Made by a program: the position numbers and the translations under genes. This document shows, piece after piece, positions 8,472 to 16,150 of a stretch of 64,000 nt of DNA; positions within the stretch are counted from its first letter, which is position 1, and each line of letters opens with the position of its first letter. The stretch spans positions 434,001 to 498,000 of the forward strand of contig JBOEGE010000005.1 in the NCBI GenBank assembly GCA_050633265.1, read 5' to 3'. Below the pieces are notes generated by a model. It saw only the letters and a list, made by a program, of their open reading frames with translations, did not search any database and was not told the DNA's origin. The stretch is from JBLHZY01 sp050633265. GTDB lineage: Bacteria; Pseudomonadota; Alphaproteobacteria; Rhodobacterales; Rhodobacteraceae.

Positions 8472-9605
8472 TTAAAACCCTCTCGCAGCAGCAACGCGCG
8501 CGGCATGATAGCCGTAATCGCCAAGCCACTCAGCACCCACACGGGCGCGTTTCATGTAAAAACCCATATCGAACTCATCCGTCATACCGATCCCGCCATG
8601 CATCTGAACGCCTTCGCTAACGATCAATTTGGCCGTATCCGTTGCGCGCGCTTTGGCCAAGGAAACCGCCAGCGTCGCCTGATCCGGCGCGGCATCCAAA
8701 ACCCGGCCCGCATTGGCGATGGCCGAAGCGGTCACCTCAATCTCGGCCCACATATGCGCCGCACGGTGCTGCAAGGCTTGGAAAGTCCCGATCAGCTTGC
8801 CAAATTGCTTGCGCTCTTTGAGATAGCCCGCGGTCATCGCAAATGAACCGGCTGAAAGCCCGGTAAGCTCGGCCGCCAAGGCCGCCTGCCCGGCCTCAAG
8901 CCCGGCCTTCAGCGCATCCATCCCGCCGCCAACCTCGCCGATAACATCGTCGCCCGTCGCCTCGACGCCATCAAAGGTAAGCTCAGCAAAATCGCGCCCA
9001 TCAACCGAATTGATCGCGCGGCGATCCAAGCCTTTGGCATCGGCCGCCACATCAAACAGCGTCAGCCCATCCGCATCGCCAACATCGCCAGAGGTGCGCG
9101 CCAAAACCAGCACGCGATCCGCCGCGCGGCCTTCGGCGACAAAACCTTTGCGCCCGGTGAGGCGAAACGCATTGCCCGATTGAACGGCCTGCAATGCGCT
9201 GCGCTCGGGCGCGTGTTTTGCGCCCTCGTCAACCGCAATCGCATAGATCGCCTCGCCCGCAGCAATAGCGGCCAAGCCTGCTTCGGCCCGCGCGCCCGAG
9301 GCTTTGCGCAGCACCGTCGCAGCCATAACGGCCGTTGAGATAAACGGCGAGGCAACCAATGTTTGCCCCATATCTTCGGCCAGAATCCCCGCCGCACGGT
9401 GGCCCATATCGGCCCCACCCTGATCTTCGGGAACCAAAACCCCGGCCCAACCCATCTGGGCCATCTCGCGCCACAGACCGCGATCAAATCCGCTGCCCGC
9501 ATCACGCACCGCGCGAAACGCTTTTACCGGCGCCGCACCATCGAGAAACCCGCGCGCCGAATCGCGCAGCATTGTTTCATCTTCATTCAGAAGAAGGCTT
9601 TCCAT
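8472..9605 (-). CDS. Acyl-CoA dehydrogenase, divergent (possible small subunit)
   Basis: 377 residues with the acyl-CoA dehydrogenase fold: N-terminal helical LLNEDETMLRDSARGFL, a GVLVPEDQGGADMG stretch, middle beta domain, and C-terminal QMHGGIGMTDEFDMGFYMKRA. The middle domain is poor in the usual TEP..GSD flavin-side motif, as in the less conserved partner of alpha2beta2 dehydrogenases. It lies 12 bases after a fuller ACAD gene (9618-10811), the arrangement seen for heterotetrameric steroid or bile-acid side-chain ACADs. The pairing is inferred from order and divergence. Confidence 0.88.
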   Translation of the reverse strand: MESLLLNEDETMLRDSARGFLDGAAPVKAFRAVRDAGSGFDRGLWREMAQMGWAGVLVPEDQGGADMGHRAAGILAEDMGQTLVASPFISTAVMAATVLRKASGARAEAGLAAIAAGEAIYAIAVDEGAKHAPERSALQAVQSGNAFRLTGRKGFVAEGRAADRVLVLARTSGDVGDADGLTLFDVAADAKGLDRRAINSVDGRDFAELTFDGVEATGDDVIGEVGGGMDALKAGLEAGQAALAAELTGLSAGSFAMTAGYLKERKQFGKLIGTFQALQHRAAHMWAEIEVTASAIANAGRVLDAAPDQATLAVSLAKARATDTAKLIVSEGVQMHGGIGMTDEFDMGFYMKRARVGAEWLGDYGYHAARVAAARGF

Positions 9606-9617
9606 ACTTCTGTTTCC

Positions 9618-10811
9618 TTACTTATAGGGCAGTTCAAGAACGCGTTTCGCGATGATGTCGAGCATCACCTCCGAAGTACCGCCTTCAATCGAATTCGCTT
9701 TGGTGCGCAGCCATTCCGAGGCCAGCTCGCCATGCGGGCTTTCCCATTCGGCCGCATCCGAGCCCGCCAGCGACATCAGCAATTCATAGCCGCGCTTGTT
9801 CAGCTCAGTGCCCTGATATTTGAGCATCGAAGAGGCATTGCCAATCGGAACACCCGCCCCCGCCATATCCTTGTAGCGCTCAAGCGTTAGACCCGTGGCC
9901 AAAGCATCGACCTCGTATTTCATCGCTTCTGTGCGCAGCACCGGATTGTCGTTGAGCCCTTCGCCTGCGTTCATAATCTCGCCAACCGAGCGCCCGCCAA
10001 GCGGCCCGCGCGAGCCAGAGCCGATCATTTCGCGCTCATGGGTGAGAAGATGTTTGGCCACATCCCAGCCGCGGTTCACCTCACCAACAATGCGGCTCAT
10101 GCCTGCTGGGTCTTCTTTGGGCACTTTGACGTTATCAAAGAAGGTCTCACAAAACGGCGATTTGCCGGAAATCAGCTGAATAGGGCGGGTTGTGACGCCC
10201 GGCGCATTCATATCAATCAGCATAAACGAGATGCCCAAATGCTTGGGGGCCTCGCGATCCGTGCGCACCAGCGCGAAAATCCAATCGGCCTGATCCGCAT
10301 AAGAAGTCCAGATTTTCTGGCCATTTACCAACCAGTGATCGCCCATATCCTCGGCGCGGGTCTGAACATTGGCCAGATCCGAGCCCGCCCCCGGCTCTGA
10401 ATAGCCTTGGCACCAACGGATATCGCCTTGAATAATTTGCGGCAGGTAATGTTTTTTCTGTTCTTCGGTCCCAAAGGCCAAAAGAGCCGGCCCAAGCATC
10501 CAAATCCCAAAAGATTGGAGCGGAATCTTGGCATTGATTCGCACCATTTCCTCGCGCAAAATCTTCTGCTGATCGCGGCTCAACCCGGCGCCGCCATATT
10601 CAACCGGCCAGGTCGGGCAGGTCAGCCCCGCAGCGGCCGCATTATCCATCCATGTTTTTTGCGCGTCAGAGGTGAATTTCCACTTCTTTCCGCCCCAACA
10701 GATGTCAGATTCAACAAAATCGCCGCCACGCATTTCTGCTGGACAATTACCCTCAAGCCATGCTCGAATTTCAGTACGGAATTGCGCCAATTCGCGCGAA
10801 AACTCCGGCAT
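9618..10811 (-). CDS. Acyl-CoA dehydrogenase (first gene of the minus-strand operon)
   Basis: 397 residues from ATG 10811, preceded by GGGGAGGAT; an in-frame extension to 10952 crosses the promoter region and is rejected. It carries WPVEYGGAGLSRDQQ, GYSEPGAGSDLA and VNGQKIWTS motifs of FAD-binding acyl-CoA dehydrogenases, and a C-terminal IEGGTSEVMLDIIAKRVL. It introduces the alpha,beta double bond in an acyl-CoA and passes electrons to ETF. It heads the minus-strand operon, divergent from the Liv-type transporter, and probably pairs with the following ACAD gene. Confidence 0.93.
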   Translation of the reverse strand: MPEFSRELAQFRTEIRAWLEGNCPAEMRGGDFVESDICWGGKKWKFTSDAQKTWMDNAAAAGLTCPTWPVEYGGAGLSRDQQKILREEMVRINAKIPLQSFGIWMLGPALLAFGTEEQKKHYLPQIIQGDIRWCQGYSEPGAGSDLANVQTRAEDMGDHWLVNGQKIWTSYADQADWIFALVRTDREAPKHLGISFMLIDMNAPGVTTRPIQLISGKSPFCETFFDNVKVPKEDPAGMSRIVGEVNRGWDVAKHLLTHEREMIGSGSRGPLGGRSVGEIMNAGEGLNDNPVLRTEAMKYEVDALATGLTLERYKDMAGAGVPIGNASSMLKYQGTELNKRGYELLMSLAGSDAAEWESPHGELASEWLRTKANSIEGGTSEVMLDIIAKRVLELPYK

Positions 10812-10844
10812 AACTATCCTCCCCAGTGCTGCCTGTTTTGCAAT

Positions 10845-10868
10845 GCAGAATAGAGTTTCACATTCTGC
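10845..10868. promoter_or_regulatory. Inverted repeat in the divergent acyl-CoA/Liv control region
   Basis: GCAGAAT at 10845-10851 is repeated in reverse complement as ATTCTGC at 10862-10868, ten bases apart. The right arm ends directly before a TTGACA-like -35 box for the Liv operon. Position and symmetry suit a dimeric regulator, and the IclR protein encoded in the flanking operon is the obvious candidate. No experiment or alignment supports the pairing. Confidence 0.45.
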
Positions 10869-10897
10869 TTGACAAGAGACCCCCTTCTTCGTTTGAT
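10869..10897 (+). promoter_or_regulatory. Probable sigma-70-type promoter of the Liv operon
   Basis: TTGACA at 10869-10874 is a perfect -35 hexamer, followed after 17 bases by TTTGAT at 10892-10897, matching four of six -10 positions. It reads towards the substrate-binding-protein gene starting at 10951 and adjoins the inverted repeat at 10845-10868. Confidence 0.5.
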
Positions 10898-10950
10898 CAG
10901 CCCGAGAAATCTCTGGTTCATGGGAGGTTTCACGAATGGGAGGAATATTC

Positions 10951-12192
10951 ATGACTATTTTTAAAACGGCTGCACTCGCAGCTACTGTGTCCTTTGCTGC
11001 GCTCTCGGGCGCCTATGCGGACAACCTGAAAATCGCTTTTATCGATCCACTCTCAGGCCCTTTCGGCCCATCGGGTGATGCAGCTCTCAAGCAGTGGAAA
11101 CACGGCGCTGAGGAAGTAAACGCTGCTGGCGGGATCAACGGCCAAGACGTTGAAATCGTTGCATTTGATAACAAGATCAACCCGAAAGAATCGCTCGTTC
11201 AGCTTCAAAAAGCGATCGACCAAGGCATCCGCTACGTGGCCCAGGGCAACGGTTCTTCGGTTGCTGCGGCGATCATCGATGCGGTTAACAAGCACAACCA
11301 GCGTAACCCAGGCGACGAAATGTTGTTCCTGAACTACGCAGCTGTAGACCCAGCCTTCACAAACGAAGCTTGCTCGTTCTGGCACTTCCGTTTCGATTCT
11401 CACGCCGACATGAAAATGGAAGCGATGACCGATTGGATCAAAGCCAAGCCTGAGCTGAAAAAAGTTTATGTGATCGGCCAAGACTACTCCTACGGTAAAG
11501 CTGTTGCTGCTGCTGCTGTTGGCCAACTGAGCGAAAAGCGCCCTGACATCGAAATCGTCGGGAACGAGCTTCACCCACTTGGCAAAGTAAAAGACTTCAC
11601 ACCCTACGTTCAGAAGATCATCTCTTCGGGTGCAGATGTGATCATCACAGGTAACTGGGGCGCCGATATGGTTCTCCTCGTTAAAGCTGCGATCGATTCC
11701 GGCTGGGATAAACCAATCCTGACCTATTACGGCGCCTCTCTTGGTGCGGCGACAGCCATGGGCGAAGCCGCTGTTGGCAAAGTGAAGCAAGTCTCTGAAG
11801 TTGACACAAACTTTGACAGTGGCAATGCCGCTCAAGAAGCCCGTATCGACAGCTTTGATGCGCAGTATGGTCCTGAGAACTCATACTACTATCACCGCGC
11901 CTATAACGCTCTTCAGTTCCTCGATATGGCAGCTGAAAAAGCCGGCTCGGTTGCGCCAAAAGACGTTGCTTTCGCAATGGAAGGCATGACTTACGATGGC
12001 CCATACGGCACCGTAACAATGCGCGCTGAAGATCACCAAGTTCTTCAGGATCTCTTCATCACAACATTCGTGAAAGATCCAAAGCGTACCGTTGAAGGCC
12101 TGCCACTCGGCTGGGCTTCTGGCGAAGGCGATCGCATCCCTGCCGCAAACACAGCCTCTGCGACAACCTGCGAAATGGAACGTCCTTCCTAA
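10951..12192 (+). CDS. Branched-chain-amino-acid-type ABC transporter, substrate-binding protein
   Basis: 413 residues from ATG 10951, preceded by GGGAGGAATATTC. A Sec signal peptide is visible (TIFKTAALAATVSFAALSG, then AYA cleavage), followed by the periplasmic binding fold starting NLKIAFIDPLSGPFGPSG, typical of LivJ/LivK-type proteins. It binds the substrate in the periplasm for the permeases that follow. Its codon choice (many GCT, GTT and AAA codons) differs from the GCC/GGC-rich neighbours, as expected for a highly expressed gene. A strong hairpin at 12217 follows the stop. The ligand may be an amino acid, but the acyl-CoA setting makes an organic acid equally possible. Confidence 0.93.
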   Translation: MTIFKTAALAATVSFAALSGAYADNLKIAFIDPLSGPFGPSGDAALKQWKHGAEEVNAAGGINGQDVEIVAFDNKINPKESLVQLQKAIDQGIRYVAQGNGSSVAAAIIDAVNKHNQRNPGDEMLFLNYAAVDPAFTNEACSFWHFRFDSHADMKMEAMTDWIKAKPELKKVYVIGQDYSYGKAVAAAAVGQLSEKRPDIEIVGNELHPLGKVKDFTPYVQKIISSGADVIITGNWGADMVLLVKAAIDSGWDKPILTYYGASLGAATAMGEAAVGKVKQVSEVDTNFDSGNAAQEARIDSFDAQYGPENSYYYHRAYNALQFLDMAAEKAGSVAPKDVAFAMEGMTYDGPYGTVTMRAEDHQVLQDLFITTFVKDPKRTVEGLPLGWASGEGDRIPAANTASATTCEMERPS

Positions 12193-12216
12193 GGACTTCT
12201 TTTTAGCAAAATAATT

Positions 12217-12244
12217 GGGCGTCACGTTTTCCGGCGTGGCGCCC
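12217..12244 (+). terminator. Intercistronic hairpin after the binding-protein gene
   Basis: GGGCGTCACG at 12217-12226 pairs fully (one G-T) with CGTGGCGCCC at 12235-12244 around an eight-base loop. No T-run follows, so it looks like a partial attenuator or 3' mRNA stabiliser, which would raise binding-protein over permease expression. Confidence 0.6.
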
Positions 12245-12266
12245 TTCATAATAAATGGGGATCAAC

Positions 12267-13199
12267 ATGGAAACGATCATCTTTTCCTTGCTGAACGGGA
12301 CAATCTACGGGCTTTTGCTATTCATGCTTTCGAGCGGGCTAACCCTGATTTTCTCGATGATGGGAATTCTAAACTTCGCGCATGCCAGCTTCTATATGCT
12401 GGGTGCGTATTTCGCATATGCGATCTCGGGCGCAACAAGCTTCTGGATCGCGCTTATTCTGGCACCAATCTTGGTTGGTGTTGTCGGCGCAATGGTCGAA
12501 AAATACGGGCTGCGCAAAGTGCATGCCAACGGCCACGTGGCCGAGCTTTTGTTTACCTTCGGTCTGGCCTATTTGATCGACGAGTTCGTAAAAATCATCT
12601 GGGGCCGCAATGCGGTTGACTATAACGTACCGGAATTGCTTGATTTTCCATTGTTTGAGCTCTTTGGCGCGCAATACCCGGCATACCGGATCTTTATCCT
12701 GTTCATCGCCGTTGCGATGCTGATCGCTCTTTGGTTTATCCTCAAGAAAACCCGTGCTGGGATGATCATTCAGGCCGCTTTGACCCATCCGCATATGGTG
12801 GGCCATTTGGGCCATAACGTTCCGCGGATCTTCATGGTCGTCTTTGGCGCAGGCTGTGCGCTTGCGGGCCTTGCTGGTGTGATCGGGGGGAATTACCTCG
12901 TGACCGATCCGGCCATGGCTGTGCAGATGGGGCCGATTGTCTTTGTGGTTGTGGTTGTTGGTGGGCTTGGCTCGCTTGAGGGCGCTTTCATTGCGGCCAT
13001 GATGCTTGGCCTGCTTCAGACATTTGCCGTTTCGGTGAATGCCACAATGGCAGATATCTTTGGCTTCCTTGGCCTCCAAGCAACCTCCGAAGTTGGCGGA
13101 ATCACGGTCGCTTCCGTGGCGCCACTGATACCGTTTTTGATGTTGGTTTTGATCCTTATGGTTCGCCCAACTGGCCTGATGGGGGATCGTGAAGCATGA
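12267..13199 (+). CDS. livH: Liv-type ABC transporter permease (LivH family)
   Basis: 310 residues from ATG 12267, which has GGGGA six bases upstream; an ATG at 12255 lacks a ribosome site. Very hydrophobic, with about eight membrane helices. It begins METIIFSLLNGTIYGLLLF and contains GILNFAHASFYMLGAYFAY, the LivH hallmark, and the cytoplasmic VVVVGGLGSLEGAFIAA segment that contacts the ATPase. It forms the inner-membrane channel together with the next gene. livH is used as a family name; the substrate is not known. Its stop overlaps the livM start by ATGA. Confidence 0.92.
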   Translation: METIIFSLLNGTIYGLLLFMLSSGLTLIFSMMGILNFAHASFYMLGAYFAYAISGATSFWIALILAPILVGVVGAMVEKYGLRKVHANGHVAELLFTFGLAYLIDEFVKIIWGRNAVDYNVPELLDFPLFELFGAQYPAYRIFILFIAVAMLIALWFILKKTRAGMIIQAALTHPHMVGHLGHNVPRIFMVVFGAGCALAGLAGVIGGNYLVTDPAMAVQMGPIVFVVVVVGGLGSLEGAFIAAMMLGLLQTFAVSVNATMADIFGFLGLQATSEVGGITVASVAPLIPFLMLVLILMVRPTGLMGDREA

Positions 13200-14464
13200 G
13201 CGACGCATCAAACATTTCGGCGCGCAATCTTGCGCCATCCAATAGCGCGAAATTCCGTCAGCGGGTTTTGCCCTTTATCATCATGGCAGCGATTTTCGCG
13301 ATTATCCCGCTCTTTGGGCCATCGCGCACAATGCTGTCTTTGTTCAACGCAATGGGCACCTTTATGGTCTTTGCGCTGTCCTACAACATGTTGCTTGGCC
13401 GGGCGGGCCTCTTGTCCTTTGGGCATGCGGTTTACTTCGGCATCGGCGGCTATTTCTGTGTTCATGCAATGGGCTGGATCGAAGATGCAGAAACAGGGAT
13501 CTGGGCGAATTACCCGGTCTTCTTCCTGCCGATCCTTGGCTTTGCTGGCGGCGCCCTTGCCGGGGCAATCGTGGGCTGGCCCTCTTGCCGGCGCGCAGGC
13601 ACACCTTTTGCGATGATCTCACTTGGTGTGGCTGAATTGATTGCTGCGGCTGCCTTTATGTTCTCGTCCCTCTCGGGCGGTGAAATGGGCGTCTCTGGCG
13701 ATCGGATGAACGGACCGCAGCTCTTTGGTCTCTCGATGGGCCCTGCGATCGACGTTTATTGGTTCGTCGCATTCTGGACAGTTATTGCTTCTGCGCTGAT
13801 GTATGCCTTTACCCGCACACCTCTTGGCAAAATGTCAGAAGCAACGCGCGACAATCCAGAACGCGTTCAGTTCGTTGGCTATAACCCGTTCCGCGTACGC
13901 TACATGGTGTTCATGTTTGCTGGCGGTTTTGCTGGCCTTGCGGGCGGCATGTCTGCGGTGAACTACGAAATCTTCACACCAGAAGCGCTTTCGCTTGGGC
14001 CATCAGGCCTGGTTCTGTTGATGGCCTATATCGGCGGCATCCGCTACTTTGCAGGCCCAATTCTTGGCGCGATCGTGCTGACATATATGCAATCCAACCT
14101 CTCGGATTTCTCCGAAGCTTGGTTGCTGTATCTCGGCATCCTGTTCATCTCGATCGTGATGTTTGCACCAAATGGCCTTGCGGGCATCCTTGCAGACTTC
14201 ATTCGCGGCACCAAAACCCAAGGCTCAGCATATTTGAAACGCTGGCTCATTGGGGCAGCCGGGATTGTGATTGCAATGATCGGTGTGATCACTCTGGTCG
14301 AAAGCGCTGTTCTGGCGTCCAACGGTTTTGGCGAAGTCTTCGAACCTTTCGGTTTGGTGCATCTCTCCATGACCAACCCGCTCACATGGATCCTCTCTTT
14401 GGTTCCCATGGGTATCGGGATCGTCCTTGTTCGCCATATGGCCAAACTTAGCGAGGAGGCATAA
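13196..14464 (+). CDS. livM: Liv-type ABC transporter permease (LivM family)
   Basis: 422 residues, polytopic inner-membrane protein with a short hydrophilic N-terminus and about ten hydrophobic segments. The LivM features are LSYNMLLGRAGLLSFGHAVY near residue 60 and the EAA-like region YIGGIRYFAGPILGAIV near 280. The C-terminus is extended by two more hydrophobic stretches (after residue 345), longer than many LivM proteins. It overlaps livH by four bases and precedes livG by three bases. Confidence 0.92.
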   Translation: MSDASNISARNLAPSNSAKFRQRVLPFIIMAAIFAIIPLFGPSRTMLSLFNAMGTFMVFALSYNMLLGRAGLLSFGHAVYFGIGGYFCVHAMGWIEDAETGIWANYPVFFLPILGFAGGALAGAIVGWPSCRRAGTPFAMISLGVAELIAAAAFMFSSLSGGEMGVSGDRMNGPQLFGLSMGPAIDVYWFVAFWTVIASALMYAFTRTPLGKMSEATRDNPERVQFVGYNPFRVRYMVFMFAGGFAGLAGGMSAVNYEIFTPEALSLGPSGLVLLMAYIGGIRYFAGPILGAIVLTYMQSNLSDFSEAWLLYLGILFISIVMFAPNGLAGILADFIRGTKTQGSAYLKRWLIGAAGIVIAMIGVITLVESAVLASNGFGEVFEPFGLVHLSMTNPLTWILSLVPMGIGIVLVRHMAKLSEEA

Positions 14465-14467
14465 GTC

Positions 14468-15241
14468 ATGACGACACCTGCACTCACTCTGCGCAATGTG
14501 CGCAAAAACTTTGGCCCAGCCAAGATCATCCAAGGCGTAGATCTTGAGATCCAAAAGGGCGAACGCCATGCGATCATCGGCCCCAACGGGGCTGGGAAAT
14601 CGACATTGTTCAACCTGATCTCAGGGCTCTATTCGCTGAGCGATGGGGAAGTGGCGCTGAACGGCGCGGTTATTTCTGGGCGCAAGCCATATCAGATCAA
14701 TCGCATGGGCCTTTCACGCAGCTTCCAAGTCTCGAACATCTTCTCCAACATGACCGTGCGCGAAAACGTGCGCTGTGGCGTGCTCTACTCGATGGGCTAC
14801 GGCTACAGCTTCTTGCGCAATATCGGTCGTCTTAAGGAAGTCTCCGAGAAAACAGCTGAGATCCTTGAAAACGTTGGCCTGATCGACAAGGCCAACCTGC
14901 CAGCCGCGCTTCTGCCCTATGCAGATCAGCGCACGCTGGAGATCGCCGTAACGATTGCAGGCGGCGCTGATGTGATCCTGCTTGATGAACCAACAGCGGG
15001 CATGTCTCACTCCGAGACAGACCGCGCTGTTGCCCTCATCGAGAAAGCCACAGAAGGCAAAACCCTGCTGATCGTTGAGCATGATATGGGCGTGGTCTTC
15101 GGGCTTGCGGATCGTATCTCTGTGCTCGTTTACGGCGAGATCATCGCAACAGGCGCCCCATCGGAAATTCGCGGCGACGCGCGTGTTCGTGAGGCTTACT
15201 TGGGCGATGAAGCCGATGACATCGAAGGAGACGCAGCATGA
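14468..15241 (+). CDS. livG: Liv-type ABC transporter ATP-binding protein (LivG family)
   Basis: 257 residues. Walker A is intact (GPNGAGKST, about residue 37), Walker B is VILLDEPTAGM, and the switch histidine is present in LLIVEHDMGVVFGLADR. The ABC signature, usually LxYGxQR in LivG, reads LPYADQRTLEIA, so the signature glycine is alanine. It energises the LivH/LivM channel as a heterodimer with LivF. Because the signature of one subunit completes the ATP site of the other, this change affects the site formed by LivF's Walker A. Confidence 0.93.
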   Translation: MTTPALTLRNVRKNFGPAKIIQGVDLEIQKGERHAIIGPNGAGKSTLFNLISGLYSLSDGEVALNGAVISGRKPYQINRMGLSRSFQVSNIFSNMTVRENVRCGVLYSMGYGYSFLRNIGRLKEVSEKTAEILENVGLIDKANLPAALLPYADQRTLEIAVTIAGGADVILLDEPTAGMSHSETDRAVALIEKATEGKTLLIVEHDMGVVFGLADRISVLVYGEIIATGAPSEIRGDARVREAYLGDEADDIEGDAA

Positions 15242-15960
15242 GCAACGCAACCGCTGTAGAGCCGATGCTTTCGGTCACGGACCTCAATGCTTTCTATGGG
15301 AAAAGCCACGTTCTGCGCGGCGTGAACATGGAAATCATGCCCGGCGAAGTGATCGCCCTTTTGGGCCGCAACGGTGTTGGTCGCTCGACCACCGCCAAAG
15401 CGATCATGGGCGAAGTTGCGCCTGTGGGATCGGTCAAGTTCAAAGGCCAGGAAATCGGCGGGCTGGAAAGCCACAAGATTGCCCGTCTCGGCCTTGGATA
15501 TGTGCCGGAAAGCCGCGATATCTTTCCGAGCATGACCGTGCGCCAAAACCTGATGCTCGGGATCAAGGACATGAAGAAACCGGGCAAATGGACGATCGAG
15601 CAGATGCTGGATATGTTCCCCAACCTTAAAGAGCGCGCCGACAATGCGGCGGGTGTTCTTTCAGGCGGGGAAAAGCAAATGCTGACCATGTGCCGCACGC
15701 TGATGGGCGATCCTGATCTGATCATCATTGATGAACCAACCGAGGGCCTCGCGCCCAAGATTGTTCACCAAGTGGGTGATATGATTGCGGAAATCGCCAA
15801 AGCGGGTGTCTCGATCCTCTTGGTGGAGCAGAAGCTTTCTATCGCTCTGCGCATCGCGGATCGGGTCTATGTGATGGGCCACGGTGAGATCGTTTATGGC
15901 GGCACACCTGCGGATTTCAAAACCCGTGATGATGTGCGCGCTGAATGGCTTGAAGTTTAA
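15238..15960 (+). CDS. livF: Liv-type ABC transporter ATP-binding protein (LivF family) with Walker A Lys to Arg
   Basis: 240 residues, overlapping livG by ATGA. Walker A reads GRNGVGRST: the catalytic lysine is replaced by arginine (codons GGT CGC TCG at 15379-15387). The signature LSGGEKQM, Walker B LIIIDEPTEGL and the VEQ switch typical of LivF are present. It should pair with LivG; the altered Walker A faces LivG's altered signature, so one of the two ATP sites is probably non-hydrolytic while the other is canonical. A strong terminator follows. Confidence 0.93.
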   Translation: MSNATAVEPMLSVTDLNAFYGKSHVLRGVNMEIMPGEVIALLGRNGVGRSTTAKAIMGEVAPVGSVKFKGQEIGGLESHKIARLGLGYVPESRDIFPSMTVRQNLMLGIKDMKKPGKWTIEQMLDMFPNLKERADNAAGVLSGGEKQMLTMCRTLMGDPDLIIIDEPTEGLAPKIVHQVGDMIAEIAKAGVSILLVEQKLSIALRIADRVYVMGHGEIVYGGTPADFKTRDDVRAEWLEV

Positions 15961-15983
15961 GCCCAGCTAAACGAGCAAATTTG

Positions 15984-16015
15984 AAAGGCCCCGCTGGCAG
16001 CAGCGGGGCCTTTTC
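15984..16015 (+). terminator. Rho-independent terminator of the Liv operon
   Basis: GGCCCCGCTG (15987-15996) and CAGCGGGGCC (16001-16010) form a 10-bp GC stem with a four-base loop, flanked by AAA and followed by TTTTCTTTT. It lies 24 bases after the livF stop. Confidence 0.92.
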
Positions 16016-16039
16016 TTTTGCGCCCCTTTATCTCAGATA

Positions 16040-16088
16040 GCCAAGGAACCAGGCCGCCAAGGCAACCAGACCGCCACGAAACCAGACT
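16040..16088. repeat. Short tandem repeat between convergent terminators
   Basis: Three imperfect copies of a 16-17-bp unit: GCCAAGGAACCAGGCC (16040-16055), GCCAAGGCAACCAGACC (16056-16072) and GCCACGAAACCAGACT (16073-16088), then a partial GCCAAAG. It sits between the livF terminator and the terminator of the convergent CoA ligase. No function is evident. Confidence 0.65.
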
Positions 16089-16091
16089 GCC

Positions 16092-16120
16092 AAAGAAAAG
16101 GGCGCACTCTAAGCGCGCCC
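16092..16120 (-). terminator. Rho-independent terminator of the CoA-ligase gene
   Basis: Read on the minus strand, GGGCGC...GCGCCC forms a stem around a nine-base loop, followed by TTTTCTTT. It lies about 30 bases beyond the stop of the ligase gene at 16151. Confidence 0.8.
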
Positions 16121-16150
16121 CTCCCCTCAAGTCTTTGGCTGATCTTTAGA

